Of a stretch of 64,000 nucleotides of DNA, positions 12,601 through 24,145 are shown piece by piece. The stretch lies in contig NC_087105.1 in the NCBI RefSeq assembly GCF_963855985.1, positions 6,388,501 to 6,452,500 on the forward strand, read 5' to 3'. Both the position numbers and the translations under genes were made by a program. The notes beneath the pieces are model-generated. The model ran no database searches. It saw only the letters and a program-made list of their open reading frames with translations, and was not told the origin of the DNA. The DNA comes from Ostrinia nubilalis (Eukaryota > Arthropoda > Insecta > Lepidoptera > Crambidae). Positions within the stretch are counted from its first letter, which is position 1. Each line of letters begins with the position of its first letter.

Positions 12601-13269
12601 TTTTGGACCAAAAAATTTACAACTTTTAAATCTGTTTAATGTTTCATCTCAAATACTTTGTTATTATAAAAAAAATATATAAAAGAACTCTAATAAACAC
12701 TATCATTTACAATAGTAATTTTATTCATAAATTGCTTACAATTTACAGTGATTTAAATTGGCTTACCATAGTAGGCCGAGCGTGTATTGGTGTAAAAAAA
12801 AGGGGCGCGTGTAGGTACTGTAGTGTTAAGATAATATCATTTTTTCTTACTTCATTGAGAGGAACCCGGTTGTGTCCCCGAGGTCTTCCCCGAACCTTCT
12901 CGACCGGAAGACCGTTGGCCTAAGAATGAAATTATTTATTAGTATGTAATTCCTGATTGAGATTTTGTTTATTATTTGATTATGTTTTGTATGAATGTGT
13001 CTTACTCTAGGGCGTGGGACCTGCTGGTTCCTATCCAGCACCGCCTCCTCGTCACTAGACAGGATTTGGTCCTAAAACAAAAATTATTATTATAATACCA
13101 CTTTTCTAAGTTCAAAATAATTTAGGAGCATAACACCCGAAATGATAAGCCATCAAAAATCTTGGTTTGAGACCCGTGTTTCCCTATGCAAATTTCTTAC
13201 CTGGCGCTGCTGGGCGCGGTTGTCCCTCGCGAGCCGGGCGGAGCGCCTGCGTCCAAAATCGTTTCCATT
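6688..13269 (-). CDS. Unrecognised split gene G1: AT-hook-like, coiled-coil, acidic and Cys-Pro repeat exons
   Basis: Exons (minus): 13269-13201 (Arg-rich, GRRRSARLARDNR), 13071-13006, 12919-12851 (RGRPRG, AT-hook-like), 12273-12178 (Leu/Arg/Glu coiled coil), 11939-11816 (coiled coil, INNSKKLQEKRERVLGLLRS), 11734-11664, 11575-11516, then 10372-10314, 10228-10169 (acidic, Ser-rich), 8791-8723, 8279-8226, 8100-7909, 7206-7087, 7004-6939, 6856-6809, 6729-6686. Nearly all have clean borders and keep one frame to TAG 6690-6688. The exon at 10545-10455 has lost its acceptor AG. I see no start ATG in this frame; the true 5' end lies upstream of 13.27 kb. It resembles a nuclear, chromatin-type protein by composition only, and I assign no function. 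Confidence 0.6.
7909..8100 (-). CDS. G1 exon with five CAPQPAGGLQ-type repeats
   Basis: 64 codons, phase 0 at both ends, acceptor ...CCGTCAG at the right and donor GTGAGT at the left. It starts VVEPAP, then has five tandem 30-bp units coding CAPQPAG(G/D)LQ, then CAPGPCDE. The DNA units are nearly identical, so the array is young. On the plus strand the same units give long but meaningless Arg/Ala-rich open frames. Confidence 0.75.
8875..10141. mobile_element. Non-autonomous DNA transposon, 8-bp target duplication (hAT-like)
   Basis: TIRs CTTAGATTAATAAAACCTAG with flanking AGTAAAAT repeats (8867-8874 and 10142-10149). It was inserted in the G1 intron between the exons at 8723 and 10169. Inside, 9207-9845 is a second inverted pair (GGACAATGACCAAAA...GTCCACCAC), and 9.48-9.70 kb is a copy of the common 'actagctgtgcc' element. 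Confidence 0.82.
10455..10545 (-). pseudogene. G1 exon copy with a destroyed acceptor
   Basis: Related to the coiled-coil exon at 11816-11939 (both begin ACG AAA ACC AAA) and to the copy at 1935-2050. Where the intact exon has TTTCCAG|ACG, this copy reads TTTCCAAACG, so no AG is available. The donor GTAAGT remains. Confidence 0.6.
11985..12145. mobile_element. MITE, second copy, in a G1 intron
   Basis: Inverted relative to 4055-4232, sharing TGACAGGGGGGCGCTACCAT and GACGGTGGCGCCCC. It lies between the coiled-coil exons at 11939 and 12178, 46 bp from one of them. Confidence 0.7.
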
Positions 13270-14572
13270 CTGGAACAGAAATAAGGCAGTTAGTAAACTG
13301 TAACACTACACATGAAACCTTATTTCGCCTATAAATTATCACTGTCACAAAAACACTTTCACTTATTTCGCCTGTCTAATTTATAAGAGGAACTATGCGT
13401 TTAACCAAATTTAACACAACCGAGATTATTACCATTTCCATGGTTAGTAGGTAAAAGTTTCAATTTCTACTCAAGTAACTCTCGGAGCCAAGTGCTTCCA
13501 GTGGACAGCAAAGTGCAACTGAATGCAGTTCTGTCGTGCAAGCGGGTTTTATACCTGCGTCCGCGCAGAGCCCGCACCCCCGTGGCCGCCCAAATCTATT
13601 GTTGATTGTTGGGCGGGTTTCAGGCTTCGCAAGGCAGTGGAGTAGCAAAATGGTATTAATTTTTTGTGTATAATTTATTCTTGTGGTATTTATTATCGCA
13701 GACTTTGGGAGGGAAATGTGTTTTTCTCCAGTATTACCTACGTTTTGACTCTATGAACAAAATATTTTTAATTTAGGATTACTTTTGCAGTAATTTAATT
13801 AAATAGGTTCAGCTTCGTTTAGAAATAGGTACAATTTAATGCAAATAATGATAATGCCTGGTTGTAGTACCTACTGGATATTGATACGGAGTGACATTAC
13901 AATGCGATAGAGCTCGCGGCAGTCGGGGCCATTTTAGCTCTTTTACAGAACATCGTTCTTCACGTAGCACACTGTGCAACTGAGCTTTTTTTCTAGCCTA
14001 AATGATTACGGATAGAATATTTATGGGAAAAAACACTAAATTATATTTAGCTCCATACTGTTACCATATTACCAAATACATATTTCTACATTTCGTTACA
14101 TTATATCTATTCAAATTCAAATGGTTCATTGCAAGTCACATTACAAATAGTGGTGTTTTAATAAACATACATGTTTAACTAAATTAACACTGTTCAGCTC
14201 CTTACTGATTATTATTATTACCATTTCACCAAATATTTCTACGTTTCCTTGTATTAATGTTTTTAAGCACTACAACTTTTAATTCTGATATTATTTGTCA
14301 TAGCATCATTAGTGATATAGATTATTAAGTAGTTTACCCACTATTAAAAAAACTGTTCAATGAATAGTTTTTAATTAAGTGGGCTATTTAAATATGAGTA
14401 TAATTTAGTAATGTAATAATTGACTAATGAACGAATGTTTTAAGGACGCTGTTTTGGAGAGAAAAACAATAAATACCGGTCATTGACAAATTATTTTATC
14501 AAATATTAATGAGAGTTAGCGTTGATGTAACCCTCAATGTCTATTAGCATCACTATAGTAAGGCTACTATAC
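13270..14572. other. No gene recognised upstream of G1 exon 13201
   Basis: AT-rich DNA with one GC-richer patch (13480-13625) containing an inverted CCGCCCAAATC/TTGGGCGG pair. It must hold the promoter or more 5' exons of G1, but I could not pick them. Confidence 0.5.
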
Positions 14573-14950
14573 CAGGGATGTTATGTATATCCGTAACCAT
14601 AACCGAAACCGATTTAAAAGTTTCGGATAGTTTCGGATAAAGGTAGAGTCTAAATCTTAATATTTTTTTAATATTTGTTACTTGTCTGGCATCCCCTGGC
14701 ACCATCCAAATATCCCCGCTTGTTTTTACCTTTATTATAGGTATCGTCATAGTACATAAACCGGCTATGTGGGTCCAGCAGCGTCTAGCTATTTGAATTT
14801 AACAAAAATAAAATTCTAATATCCGTAACCGAAACTTTCGGATAATCCGAAATGATTTCATATCCGTAACCGTAACCGAAACTGGAATAATATTATTCTA
14901 ATATCTGTAACCGTATCCATAACCGAAACTTCATATCCTTAACATCCCTG
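14573..14950. mobile_element. hAT-like MITE, 'TTTCGGTTACGG' family, copy 1
   Basis: Ends CAGGGATGTTA...AACATCCCTG; the interior is filled with ATCCGTAACCGAAAC-type repeats in both orientations. Flanks TACTATAC and TACTAAGT are an imperfect 8-bp duplication. Confidence 0.72.
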
Positions 14951-15258
14951 TACTAAGTATAGTAAGTATTATAGTAAATTCAATAAAAGTCAAGTAAATG
15001 TTATCATTGGGTAAGTTTTCTTTTACTCATTACAAAAGTCTAATATTTTTAACTCTGTATGAATACTTATTAATTCTGACGCACATACCTAAGTGAATTA
15101 AACTTACTTGCAAACAGTTTTTATTTCTGCATCAGAACCTATCCTCTCACGCAGAATAAAGATGGACATCGGCGCCAACAAATCTGGAAAAGATACAATT
15201 TCATCAAAAACTAGGTAAGATATCGGAATTACTTCTGCCACTCATGTACTGTAGCACT

Positions 15259-15505
15259 AAGCGTTTGGTGTAGTGGTTCGAAACGGACTCCTATGCCGAG
15301 AGGTCGCGGGTTCGAATCCCGCTCATTTCAAATATTTGTGTGCATGAACATATTTGTTTGTATTGACTTGGTGTTTTCTATGTATAATATGTATGTATTT
15401 AAAAAAAATATTTATGTATGTTTATAACCGTTGTCTAGTACCCATAGTAGAAGCTTTGCTTAGTTTGGGACTAGAGGCGCAGTGTAAAATAAATAAAATA
15501 ATATC
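15259..15505 (+). mobile_element. tRNA-headed SINE, same family
   Basis: GTTTGGTGTAGTGGTTCGAA, GGTTCGAATCCCGC, the same body and an AAATAAATAAAATAA tail that meets the tail of the next copy. Confidence 0.78.
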
Positions 15506-15664
15506 CTTGGACATTTATAAATACATATTTAATATACATAGAAAACACTCAGACCCGTCACAGAATTTAAAATTCATCATTTCAATTTCTGCCCGGCCAG
15601 GAATCGAACCCGGGACCTCTCGGCATAGTAGTCCGTTCTGAACCACTACACCAAACGGCTGTCC
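15506..15664 (-). mobile_element. tRNA-headed SINE, truncated, opposite strand
   Basis: Reverse head GGAATCGAACCCGGGACC...GAACCACTACACCAAACGG; the middle of the body is missing or replaced. Confidence 0.7.
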
Positions 15665-15847
15665 ATGTCCAATGTCCAAGGATACTTATTATCCAAATAG
15701 GTATAACACAACAAAAAATATTACCATCTCCATTGCTATTGAGAGTATCAAGGTAGATTTCTGAAACCAAGTGCATCCACGAATCTGGAAAATAAATAAA
15801 TTTAATCAAAAACTAGAAGATATCGGAGCAATTTCTGTTATTTTATG

Positions 15848-16173
15848 CAGGGATGTAATGGATATTAAGTTTCGGTTATGGATAAGTATTAGAATAATAT
15901 TATACTGATTTCGGTTACGGTTACGGATAAGAAATCATTTCAGTCACTTTATGTAGGTACTATAACGGCACCTATGATAATGGTAAAATAGGCGGGGATA
16001 TCAGATTGTGCCAGAGAATGCCAGACAAGTAACAAATATTAAAAAAACATTAAGATTTACACTTCCTAACCTAAACTATCCGAAACTTTTGAATCGGTTT
16101 CGGTTACGGATATTTTTTTATTTCGGATATCCGATAGTTTCGGTTACGGTTACGGATATCCATTACATCCCTG
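15848..16173. mobile_element. hAT-like MITE, 'TTTCGGTTACGG' family, copy 2
   Basis: CAGGGATGTAATGG...CCATTACATCCCTG, same internal repeats; no target duplication is recognisable. Confidence 0.7.
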
Positions 16174-16704
16174 AGGTGAATTATGCGATGGCATAGTTGC
16201 TCATCTATAAATGCAATCTTGTAACCGACCAAGTTTGAGTCGGATTCGCGCACGGAGGTTTCCGTACGACTTTTATTGTTGTATGGGAGAGCCCCCCTTA
16301 AATATTTATTTTATTTTAATTTAATGATTAATTTTTAAGTAAATAATAAATATGCAACTAAATATGTAAATATTTCAAGCGTTCACCTGTTGCCGCTATT
16401 AATATCGAAGCCGTTAAAAAATCACGTTTGCTGATAGGAATGGCCCCCCTTAAACATTTGGGTTTTTTTTTTCAATTACTTATTTTTAAAGTGAATATCA
16501 GTATTTAACTAAATATTTTAGAAATGGTTTTTACCCTTAACCTTTTAAGATACAGAACCCTAAAAGTAGTAATTTCAAGATCAATCTCGAAACACTGACA
16601 AACAACCGCAGTAAATAAGTATACCTCCTAAAGAAAACCGAACGTAACGCCTATGCAATAAGTTCTTTAACAGAATGAAGTATAGTTTAGATTAAAGTTT
16701 TAAT

Positions 16705-16905
16705 TGAGGTTTGACTAGTCAAACCCCGATTTCATTAAATGGAGTTTCGAAGTTTAACTGACCAAATTAGTTTCTCCTAGGTTTGACTAACATTCTTTAG
16801 TCAAAGGCCGAAATGTTTGGGCTTTGACTAAGACTTCAAGTCAAACCTGAGGATTGACTAGTCAAACCTAGGAGCGCCTGAGCTTCGAGGTTTGACTATA
16901 ACACA
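16705..16905. repeat. Cluster of GGTTTGACTAGTCAAACC motifs
   Basis: The 18-bp palindrome GGTTTGACTAGTCAAACC or parts of it occur several times in 200 bp in both orientations; probably the core of a degraded MITE. Confidence 0.5.
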
Positions 16906-16956
16906 TACATAAAATAATAAAGTCCCTAGTTATGCACCTGTCCTAGTGCCAATATA

Positions 16957-18807
16957 CAGGGTGTCCCGTAATGTAACGTCAAGCCGAAACTGGGTGTTGA
17001 GGCAAGTTGTGCTGGTTATCAGAAAAATATAAAAAAAAATCTATGTGGCATATTTTAAAAATAATAGGCATTTAAAAAAAATCAAAAAATTCTACTCCAG
17101 GTGACGGTCCTTTTACTCGTGTTGCCACAAATCTTCACTTTTTCCAAATTTTTTTTTTGTTATGTAACCCTGAATAATGCTTCTCTAAATTGTTATCAAA
17201 ATTACAAAACCAGCTGCTCCAGCTTGGATGAAAAAAATACATTATTCCCAAAAAAAATTTCAAAATAAAAATTTTGCCTAGTTTAAACTGACTGTACTGA
17301 AAAAAAAATGTACTGCGCGAGTGTGGCAAGTGACGTTATAATTTGGCGCATTTAGTAAGGATTCCAAAATGGTATAACACTTGGTAAATTTTTGCTGTAA
17401 TTGTCGACAATTTTTGGTTTTTTGGAAATAGTCCCGTTTTTAACTTTATCTACCTTGGTTAAAAATTATTATTCTAATGTGCCCAAAATTCAAGTTTCTG
17501 TGACTGACTACCGTACAGTCAGTCACAGAAACTTTTGTCACCATGACAGTAATTAGTAGTTGACATACTGTGACAAAAGTCACCCGTGTGCGCGCGCCTT
17601 TACTACCTGCTCTGCCTGCACTTGTACTTGGTAACAGGGATAATAAGGATATGAAGTTTCGGTTATGGATACGGTTACGGATATTAGAATAATATTATAC
17701 CGGTTTCGGTTACAGTCACGGATATGAAATCATTTCAGATTATCCGAAAGTCTCGGATAATTTCGGTTACGGAATTATTAGAATTTCAAAAATGTAGGTA
17801 TAATACAAATAGCAAGATGCTGCGTGAGCGTGACCCACATAGCTACTTTATGTACCAACTAAGACGACACCTATGTATGATAAAGGTAAAACAGGCTGGC
17901 ATATTAGATGGTGCCAGCGAATGCCAGACAAGTTGGTAACTAATATTAAGATTTAAGGTACAATTCCAAGACGGGCCGCAGACCGCAAACTGCAACCGCA
18001 AAACTATGAAATCGGCAGCGCGGCATTGCAGCTGCGGCGTGTATACTGCAGATTTCATAGAGTTTTGCAGTTTGGCCTTTATCCGAAACTATCCGTAACT
18101 TTTGAATCAGTTTCGGTTACGGTTATGGTCATTTTTTTATTTCGGATATCCGATAGTTTCGGTTACGGTTACGGATATCCATATTATAACATCCCTGCTT
18201 GGTAAGATGGCCCTCTCCGTCCCGCTCATACCTTTTAAAATGGCTTCTCCACCTCACTTAAGCCAGAAACTTGAATTTTGGGCACATTAGAATAATGTTT
18301 TTAACCAAGGTAGATAAAAGTTAAAAACGGGATTATTTCCAATAAACAAAAATTGTCGACAATTACAGCAAGATTTTACAAAGTGTTATACCATTTTGGA
18401 ATCCTTACTAAATGCGCCAAATTATGACGTCACTTGCCACACTCGCGTAGTACAATTTTTTTTCAGTACAGTCAGTTTAAACTAGGCAAAATTTTTATTT
18501 TGATATTTTTTTTGGGAATAATGTATTTTTTTCATCCAAGTTGGAGCAGCTGGTTTTGTAATTTTGATAACAATTTAGAGAAGCATTATTCAGGGTTACA
18601 TAACAAAAAAAAAAATTTGGAAAAAGTGAAGATTTGTGGCAACACGAGTAAAAGGACCGTCACCTGGAGTAGAATTTTTTGATTTTTTTTAAATGCCTAT
18701 TTTTTTTAAAATATGCCACATAGATTTTTTTTTATATTTTTCTGATAACCAGCACAACTTGCCTCAACACCCAGTTCCGGCTTGACGTTACATTACGGGA
18801 CACCCTG
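16957..18807. mobile_element. Mariner-type foldback element with 544-bp arms
   Basis: Arms 16957-17500 and 18264-18807 start CAGGGTGTCCCGTAATG and are flanked by TA. Arm identity is high, with few indels, so the same meaningless open frame appears in both arms. No transposase is seen. A hairpin (TTTCTGTGACTGACT...AGTCAGTCACAGAAA) sits at 17494-17530. Confidence 0.83.
17635..18197. mobile_element. hAT-like MITE, 'TTTCGGTTACGG' family, copy 3
   Basis: CAGGGATAATAAGG...ACATCCCTG with a perfect 8-bp duplication CTTGGTAA (17627-17634 and 18198-18205), which identifies the family as hAT-type. Inserted inside the element 16957-18807. Confidence 0.85.
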
Positions 18808-19510
18808 TACTCTATCCTGGGTGGATGTTCTATTTTGGTCTGTGGTAATAATTTGTTTTGTTTTCTAAAATACCACAACGAAGAACACAGGTACTTAAAA
18901 TCTGAAGGTATTAAAAATTAAAGGAGTATTTTTAGTAAAACATTCATTATTTTAACAATAGGTTTAAAAGCACAGATATGCAGAGCGAATACGTTAAATT
19001 AAAATAAATATTTTCAAATTCACATTTCTTCGAAGTGTTACTTAGTCAAAAAGATAAAAAGGTTGTAAAAAGATTATTGCTTTGTTTGAAGTTATGAATA
19101 GTTACCTTTTCTGCGATAAACAATCAGGCACAGGTACTCGATAGCAATAAATTGTAACAGTGGTCTCCTTCCTTTTTAAGTTACCCTAAAAAGGATTAGT
19201 GTTGGTAAGTAGGTATGAAGATTTTATGGCTGCACTGGCTCCAAAGTTTATTATTTATAACTTATGCCATACATATCGCCGAAATGAAACTTAAGAGCCT
19301 CATATGGCACAAAATCGCGTGTCCCACACAAGCGCCATTACATCAAATAGTGACTAACAGCTGTGCTAACAGTCACTAAGAGCCATCATCATCATTTATT
19401 TTATATAATATTTTATTTTAATGTTTGTCTTACCACCCTTCTAACAGATTTTATAATTTGCAAGGATCACAAGACTGATATTTTGTAAATTATAAATAAC
19501 TTGAAAAATT

Positions 19511-19590
19511 GGACTGCCTGGCGGGAATCGAACCCACGACCTTACGCTTGCCGGGCGACTGCTTGCTCTTCCATCTGAGCTACTTGAACA
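19511..19590 (-). mobile_element. tRNA-derived repeat (SINE head)
   Basis: The minus strand has GTAGCTCAGATGGAAGAGC (A box) and GGTTCGATTCCCGCC (B box). It is tRNA-like for about 70 bases, but the acceptor ends do not pair, so I call a SINE or pseudogene, not a gene. Confidence 0.6.
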
Positions 19591-19832
19591 CTGGATGAAC
19601 CCGTCGAAATTTTCAAGTGTAATACGCTGTTACGGCCGAAATCAATTAAGATTGTAAGGACACATTGTATTATGTTGAGTTTGCAATACTTATAGTATTG
19701 CAAACTCAACATAATATTTTATTGTGAGATCAAGAATAAAAGTACTTCTACAGTGACCTTCGGACTTTCATTTAGTAAACCTTGTGTAGAGTCAAGTAAT
19801 ACCCATAGACAAGATACTCTGGCCTGCAAAAC

Positions 19833-19958
19833 TAAGGATAGGTTGCACCATCTTACTTTAAAACTTTGACAAACGTCAAAAATCTGTCAAACTCCACACA
19901 AAATACACCGGTTATCGTCATAGTTACGGTCAAAGTTAGGTGGTGCAACTCGTCCTAA
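19833..19958. mobile_element. MITE 'GGCTGAGTTGCACCA', copy 1
   Basis: About 120 bp, TIRs TTAGG..GAGTTGCACCA, internal TTTGACAAACGTCAAAA. Other copies at 23122-23239 and 26844-26967. Confidence 0.7.
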
Positions 19959-20154
19959 GTATCACACTTTTAAATTGCAATAACTTTGAAGGTACAAAAG
20001 ATGTACTTCAGAAATAAAAAGGACTTGTAAAAGGGTTAATGGTTATCTATAGTATAAAATAAAGCTGATAGGATTTTCTATAAAACGTTTTTTATTAAAA
20101 AACTCTACCTTCTATGGTTAAGAAAAATTTTTTTTTAAAAGTGTAGTACTTACA

Positions 20155-20309
20155 CCCGTATTCACAAACGATGCTTGCTTAAGTGAAGCAGCAAATCGAA
20201 CGCACAGTGTGTGATTGGTTCTTTCTATGATTGGTTCGTGTGTGACCCTGACGACCCTGTGCGTCCACGCGCACTGTGAGACCTCATAGTAATGTTTGTG
20301 AATACGGGC
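20155..20309. mobile_element. MITE 'CCCGTATTCACAAAC', copy 1
   Basis: Inverted ends CCCGTATTCACAAACGATG and TAATGTTTGTGAATACGGG; second copy at 29637-29780. Confidence 0.72.
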
Positions 20310-21720
20310 ATTAGTTTTGCAGGTCAGTGTAAATCTCAAATAATAGGTACAAAAATGTTACAGGTCTTACAAGAAGTTAAACTTACCCAGCTTCATTACA
20401 GCTTTAAGCCCTTTAGTCTTAGTGTACTAGGCTAGATAATATTTTTAGTTAATATCTGAAATCACAAATATTACATGGTTAATAAATACAATTTAAAAAA
20501 TGTGAGTTATAAACTTTAAACATCAGATTGATAATGTTCGCGACAAAAGAAACTGGTAATTTGTGTAACAGATAAATCAGAAGACATAAGTAGCTCTCTG
20601 TGTATCTAATGATAATGAGTTTTGATTTAAAAGTTAAGTACCTACCTGGGTTAGTTTGTAGGTACCTATAAGGATACAGATACAGTTCAATCTCTCAATG
20701 AACAAAATTAACGGTTTCTATTCGCGCGGAAATAGATCTATATTATCATTTTAATATGTAGACCTGTAATAAATAAGGTAAGTCAAAGACATTATTTTTA
20801 ATCCTAACCGATTTCGCTATCAGGGCTTTTAAAAAGTTCAAAAAGTCGTGGGATCGAACATATCCTGGGAAAGTTACTTTTTTACATTTTTTGTTTTGCA
20901 AGCCTACCTACATGATCCTAACAAAATGTTATCGCCACCCACGTTGTTACACGAAATATCTTTTTTACAATAAAAGCCAAAATACAAAACAATGAACATC
21001 ATTATGTTTCGCATATTCTTTATGAATTCCATACGCCTATTCATACAAATAGACATTCAAATCCTTTTGGTTTTTAACTGCAAATGTGGGTATATTTAAT
21101 ACTCAAGGTAGTGTTTTATAAAAAAGTTAGAAAATTATCAACAATTTTTTTAAAAAGGTTGCTTGATTTATTACACGTCCTTGTGGTCTTACGACGTAGG
21201 TAGGTACATCTTTAGATTACGCATTAGGTACAGATTTATAAGTTATGGAATCCATTAATTAACTTTCTTCTTTTGATTTAACAAATTAATACTCGTATTA
21301 TGTCAAAACGGCATTATCTAATTAATTTATTTTAGTCAACTGACCAAATTAGTCAATATTTTCAAGGAAAATATAATAAAATTAGCAAATTTTTTATGTG
21401 CAAGTTACAAGACTAATAATAATAAACGAATAAAAAAGCTCCATTATAAATCTAGCAAGTTACATACCTTTGTATTAATGAAACTATTAATTGTTCACGT
21501 TCTCGGAGGAGGTTCTTGTATTATTGAAACTTCATAAATAAAATTTGACCACGTTCTCTGAAGAGGTTATCTCTGACACTTCACTTGACGAGTAATTTGC
21601 GTTCGCAAAGTGTTCTCAATTTTATATCAACTCCTGGGCGACTTTTTGCTACCTACCTCCTTCATAATTTATTTTGTTTTATCGATTGCAATCCATTCTC
21701 GATTAACAGCCAACGTTATG

Positions 21721-21858
21721 GCGGATTTACACTATGCGGAAATTAGCCGAGTCAAGTCAAAAAACCAGAGGAGTGGGGATGAAATTAATTCATTTTTCAT
21801 CCCCACCCCACTGTTTTTTTGACTTGACTTGGCTAATTTCCACGCAGTGTAAACGCAG
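21721..21858. mobile_element. Palindromic MITE
   Basis: Two ~65-bp arms, TTTACACTATGCGGAAATTA...GTGGGGATGAAA and its complement, with only a short loop. Nearly the whole element is a hairpin. Confidence 0.75.
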
Positions 21859-23121
21859 CATTACGATTTTTTCATTGAATATCGATCAGAAATAATTCTT
21901 TCATGTTAATACACTTTAAAGAATTATGATAACAAATAAGTAGGTACAATTAATTTGTAAGTAGGTATTATGTTTTGTATTGAGCTTCACATAACTGAGC
22001 TTAAACGAAATCTACAGCTCAAACCCGAAAGTTTCATAAAGTTTTTGTATAAAATTGTATAAATAACCGCTTGAGGTATATTTATGAAATTTGAAGCTGT
22101 TGTTTATCTCGTAAGTCTCAATACATAAGCCAAATTTGAAGTGTTAATGCAAAGTAGTTTTTGAGTGATGATGAGTCAAAAGTGGCAGCAAGTGGTTCGT
22201 CTAAATATACGCACGGTGCAGTCCCCTCCCTGGAACTGGGCTTAACATGCTCCCGCATGTCTAGAATGTTTGCTCAATGTTGATTTAGTCGACTTTCTCC
22301 TGATGGGAACATATAAGACAAAAATAAAATTTCCAATATTACAGACCTTCTAGAGCAGATTCCGCGAAAACTATACAAGATATAGAAAAACTTGACTATC
22401 TCACCTGTAGCAAATTGAACAAGCTTTTTTGGTTCATAGTAGTGATGCCACTAGGACGCATAGTTTCCGAGGATTAAGCGAAAAACCGAAAAGTGGTACC
22501 TTTAAACCCCCCTCTCCCTGCCGGCTAAAGGGCTAAGGGCGGGGACTTTTGCTATGTTCACCTCCTAACTAGTCTAAATAAAGTCCCGAGGTCAGAAATT
22601 GTGTTCCACGGATTTCTCTCTACACCGTCGTTAAGGCATTCATTGACTGGACTATTGTAAAAAGTGTAACATCATGTTCGAGTGACGATGCCCTATTTGT
22701 TTGAAAATACAATTTAAAACGGAATTGTTTCAGTCTGAAATTAAAAACGTATGAGGGACCTGAGAGGCTTGCCGCCTTCGATCAGTTCGTTAACGACGAA
22801 CGTAAGCCCACGACACCGATACATTACCGTTTGCCTCAAGTGAGAAGCGAAAGTTTATAATATTTTTTTATCAGGATTAATATTTCTATTAATAAAATTG
22901 GTCTGATATGTGTATGTTTGCAGTGAATACTAACTAAGTAAGCAGGTTAACTGGCAGAGTACGCCCAATGGCATTAAGTTCGCGTTATTTACCAATTTTG
23001 TGTCATACTGGCATTAAAGTATTTTCTTGATTGTTACACCAGGTAAAATTATAAGACAAATAAAAACATTTATAATAGTTATTGAAGTGCTTAAAAATAA
23101 AATCAGCGCTTCCTCATAACA

Positions 23122-23239
23122 CTTAGGCTGAGTTGCACCACCTAATTTGACCGTAACTATAACAATGTTCTTTGTATGGAGTTTGACAGATTTTTGACGT
23201 TTGTCAAAGTTAAAGTAAGATGGTGCAACCCAGCCCAAG
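23122..23239. mobile_element. MITE 'GGCTGAGTTGCACCA', copy 2
   Basis: CTTAGGCTGAGTTGCACCAC...GATGGTGCAACCCAGCCCAAG. Confidence 0.72.
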
Positions 23240-24145
23240 AATCAAGTAGGTATATTAAAACATGTAGTATTCTTGGACCACACCAGAGACGTACGATTGC
23301 TTTGTCGCTGTACTACATCGCCTGTTTAGGTTGCTAGCGTAGTGCAGCGCTAACAAGCACTGGCACGGAATCTTTTGTTTCACTACCTACCGGTGCCAAT
23401 ATTATTAAGAAGTGAAAATTTTCGTTTGTTACACTGGTAGGTTTTTTAAAACGACTTTCAGAGGCTACGCAAAGGAGAAAGGGATCTACACTACAAACTA
23501 CACTTTTGTCCAGTAGTGGTATAAAAACTATACAAAAGGACTTGACCTATGACGTAGATAGAGCCTAAAAGTTGAGCTTCGCAGCCCAGCGGTCAATGTA
23601 ATAACCCGGCAATTGAAAGGTCGTTATTTGTATTCCCACATAAGGCAATAGATTTTTTATGGTTAAAAATTAATTTGAGTTATGTTGAGTATTTTAATGA
23701 CAAGTACATTATTGGCGGGTTATCTTATACTTACCCGAATACCCGATCGAAGCCATATCGAATGCCAATTTTATTGATCGAACAGTGTGCATTACCCCAG
23801 CAAAATTGAACGAACACTATTAATCGAAAAGCAAACTACGAATGATTAATTTATCGAAAATTAGTATAGATATTGAAATGAAATTTCATTACACTTAATT
23901 TCTGAACGAAACTATTACGTCAAAAAATTTTTGTCCTACCCACTAACGGAGTAATATTTTGTATACAATGCAAATGCAATACCTAACTTCGTATGGTGAT
24001 ACCTTAGAGAGTGAATTTCAACTAAAAGAAACAGGTTGGTTTTACAACAGTTACCTATGTAAGTAGTTCAAAATAATTACAAGTAATGTAACTCCAATAA
24101 CTAAATTAAGAGTATCTACTACTTCATACTATCCTATCTTACTTC

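Larger units (their letters stand above)
18810..24145. other. Repeat-bearing intergenic or intronic DNA
   Basis: Apart from the MITEs and the tRNA-like repeat listed, I see no coding exon. An exact AT-rich hairpin around 19670-19715 (GTTGAGTTTGCAATACT and its complement) stands out. Confidence 0.55.

Noticed and set aside
17135..18682. Two similar ~64-80 residue frames in opposite orientation
   Set aside because: They arise from the two arms of one foldback element and show no known domain.
19511..19590. Functional tRNA gene
   Set aside because: A and B boxes are present, but the acceptor arms do not pair and the copy is embedded in repeat sequence.
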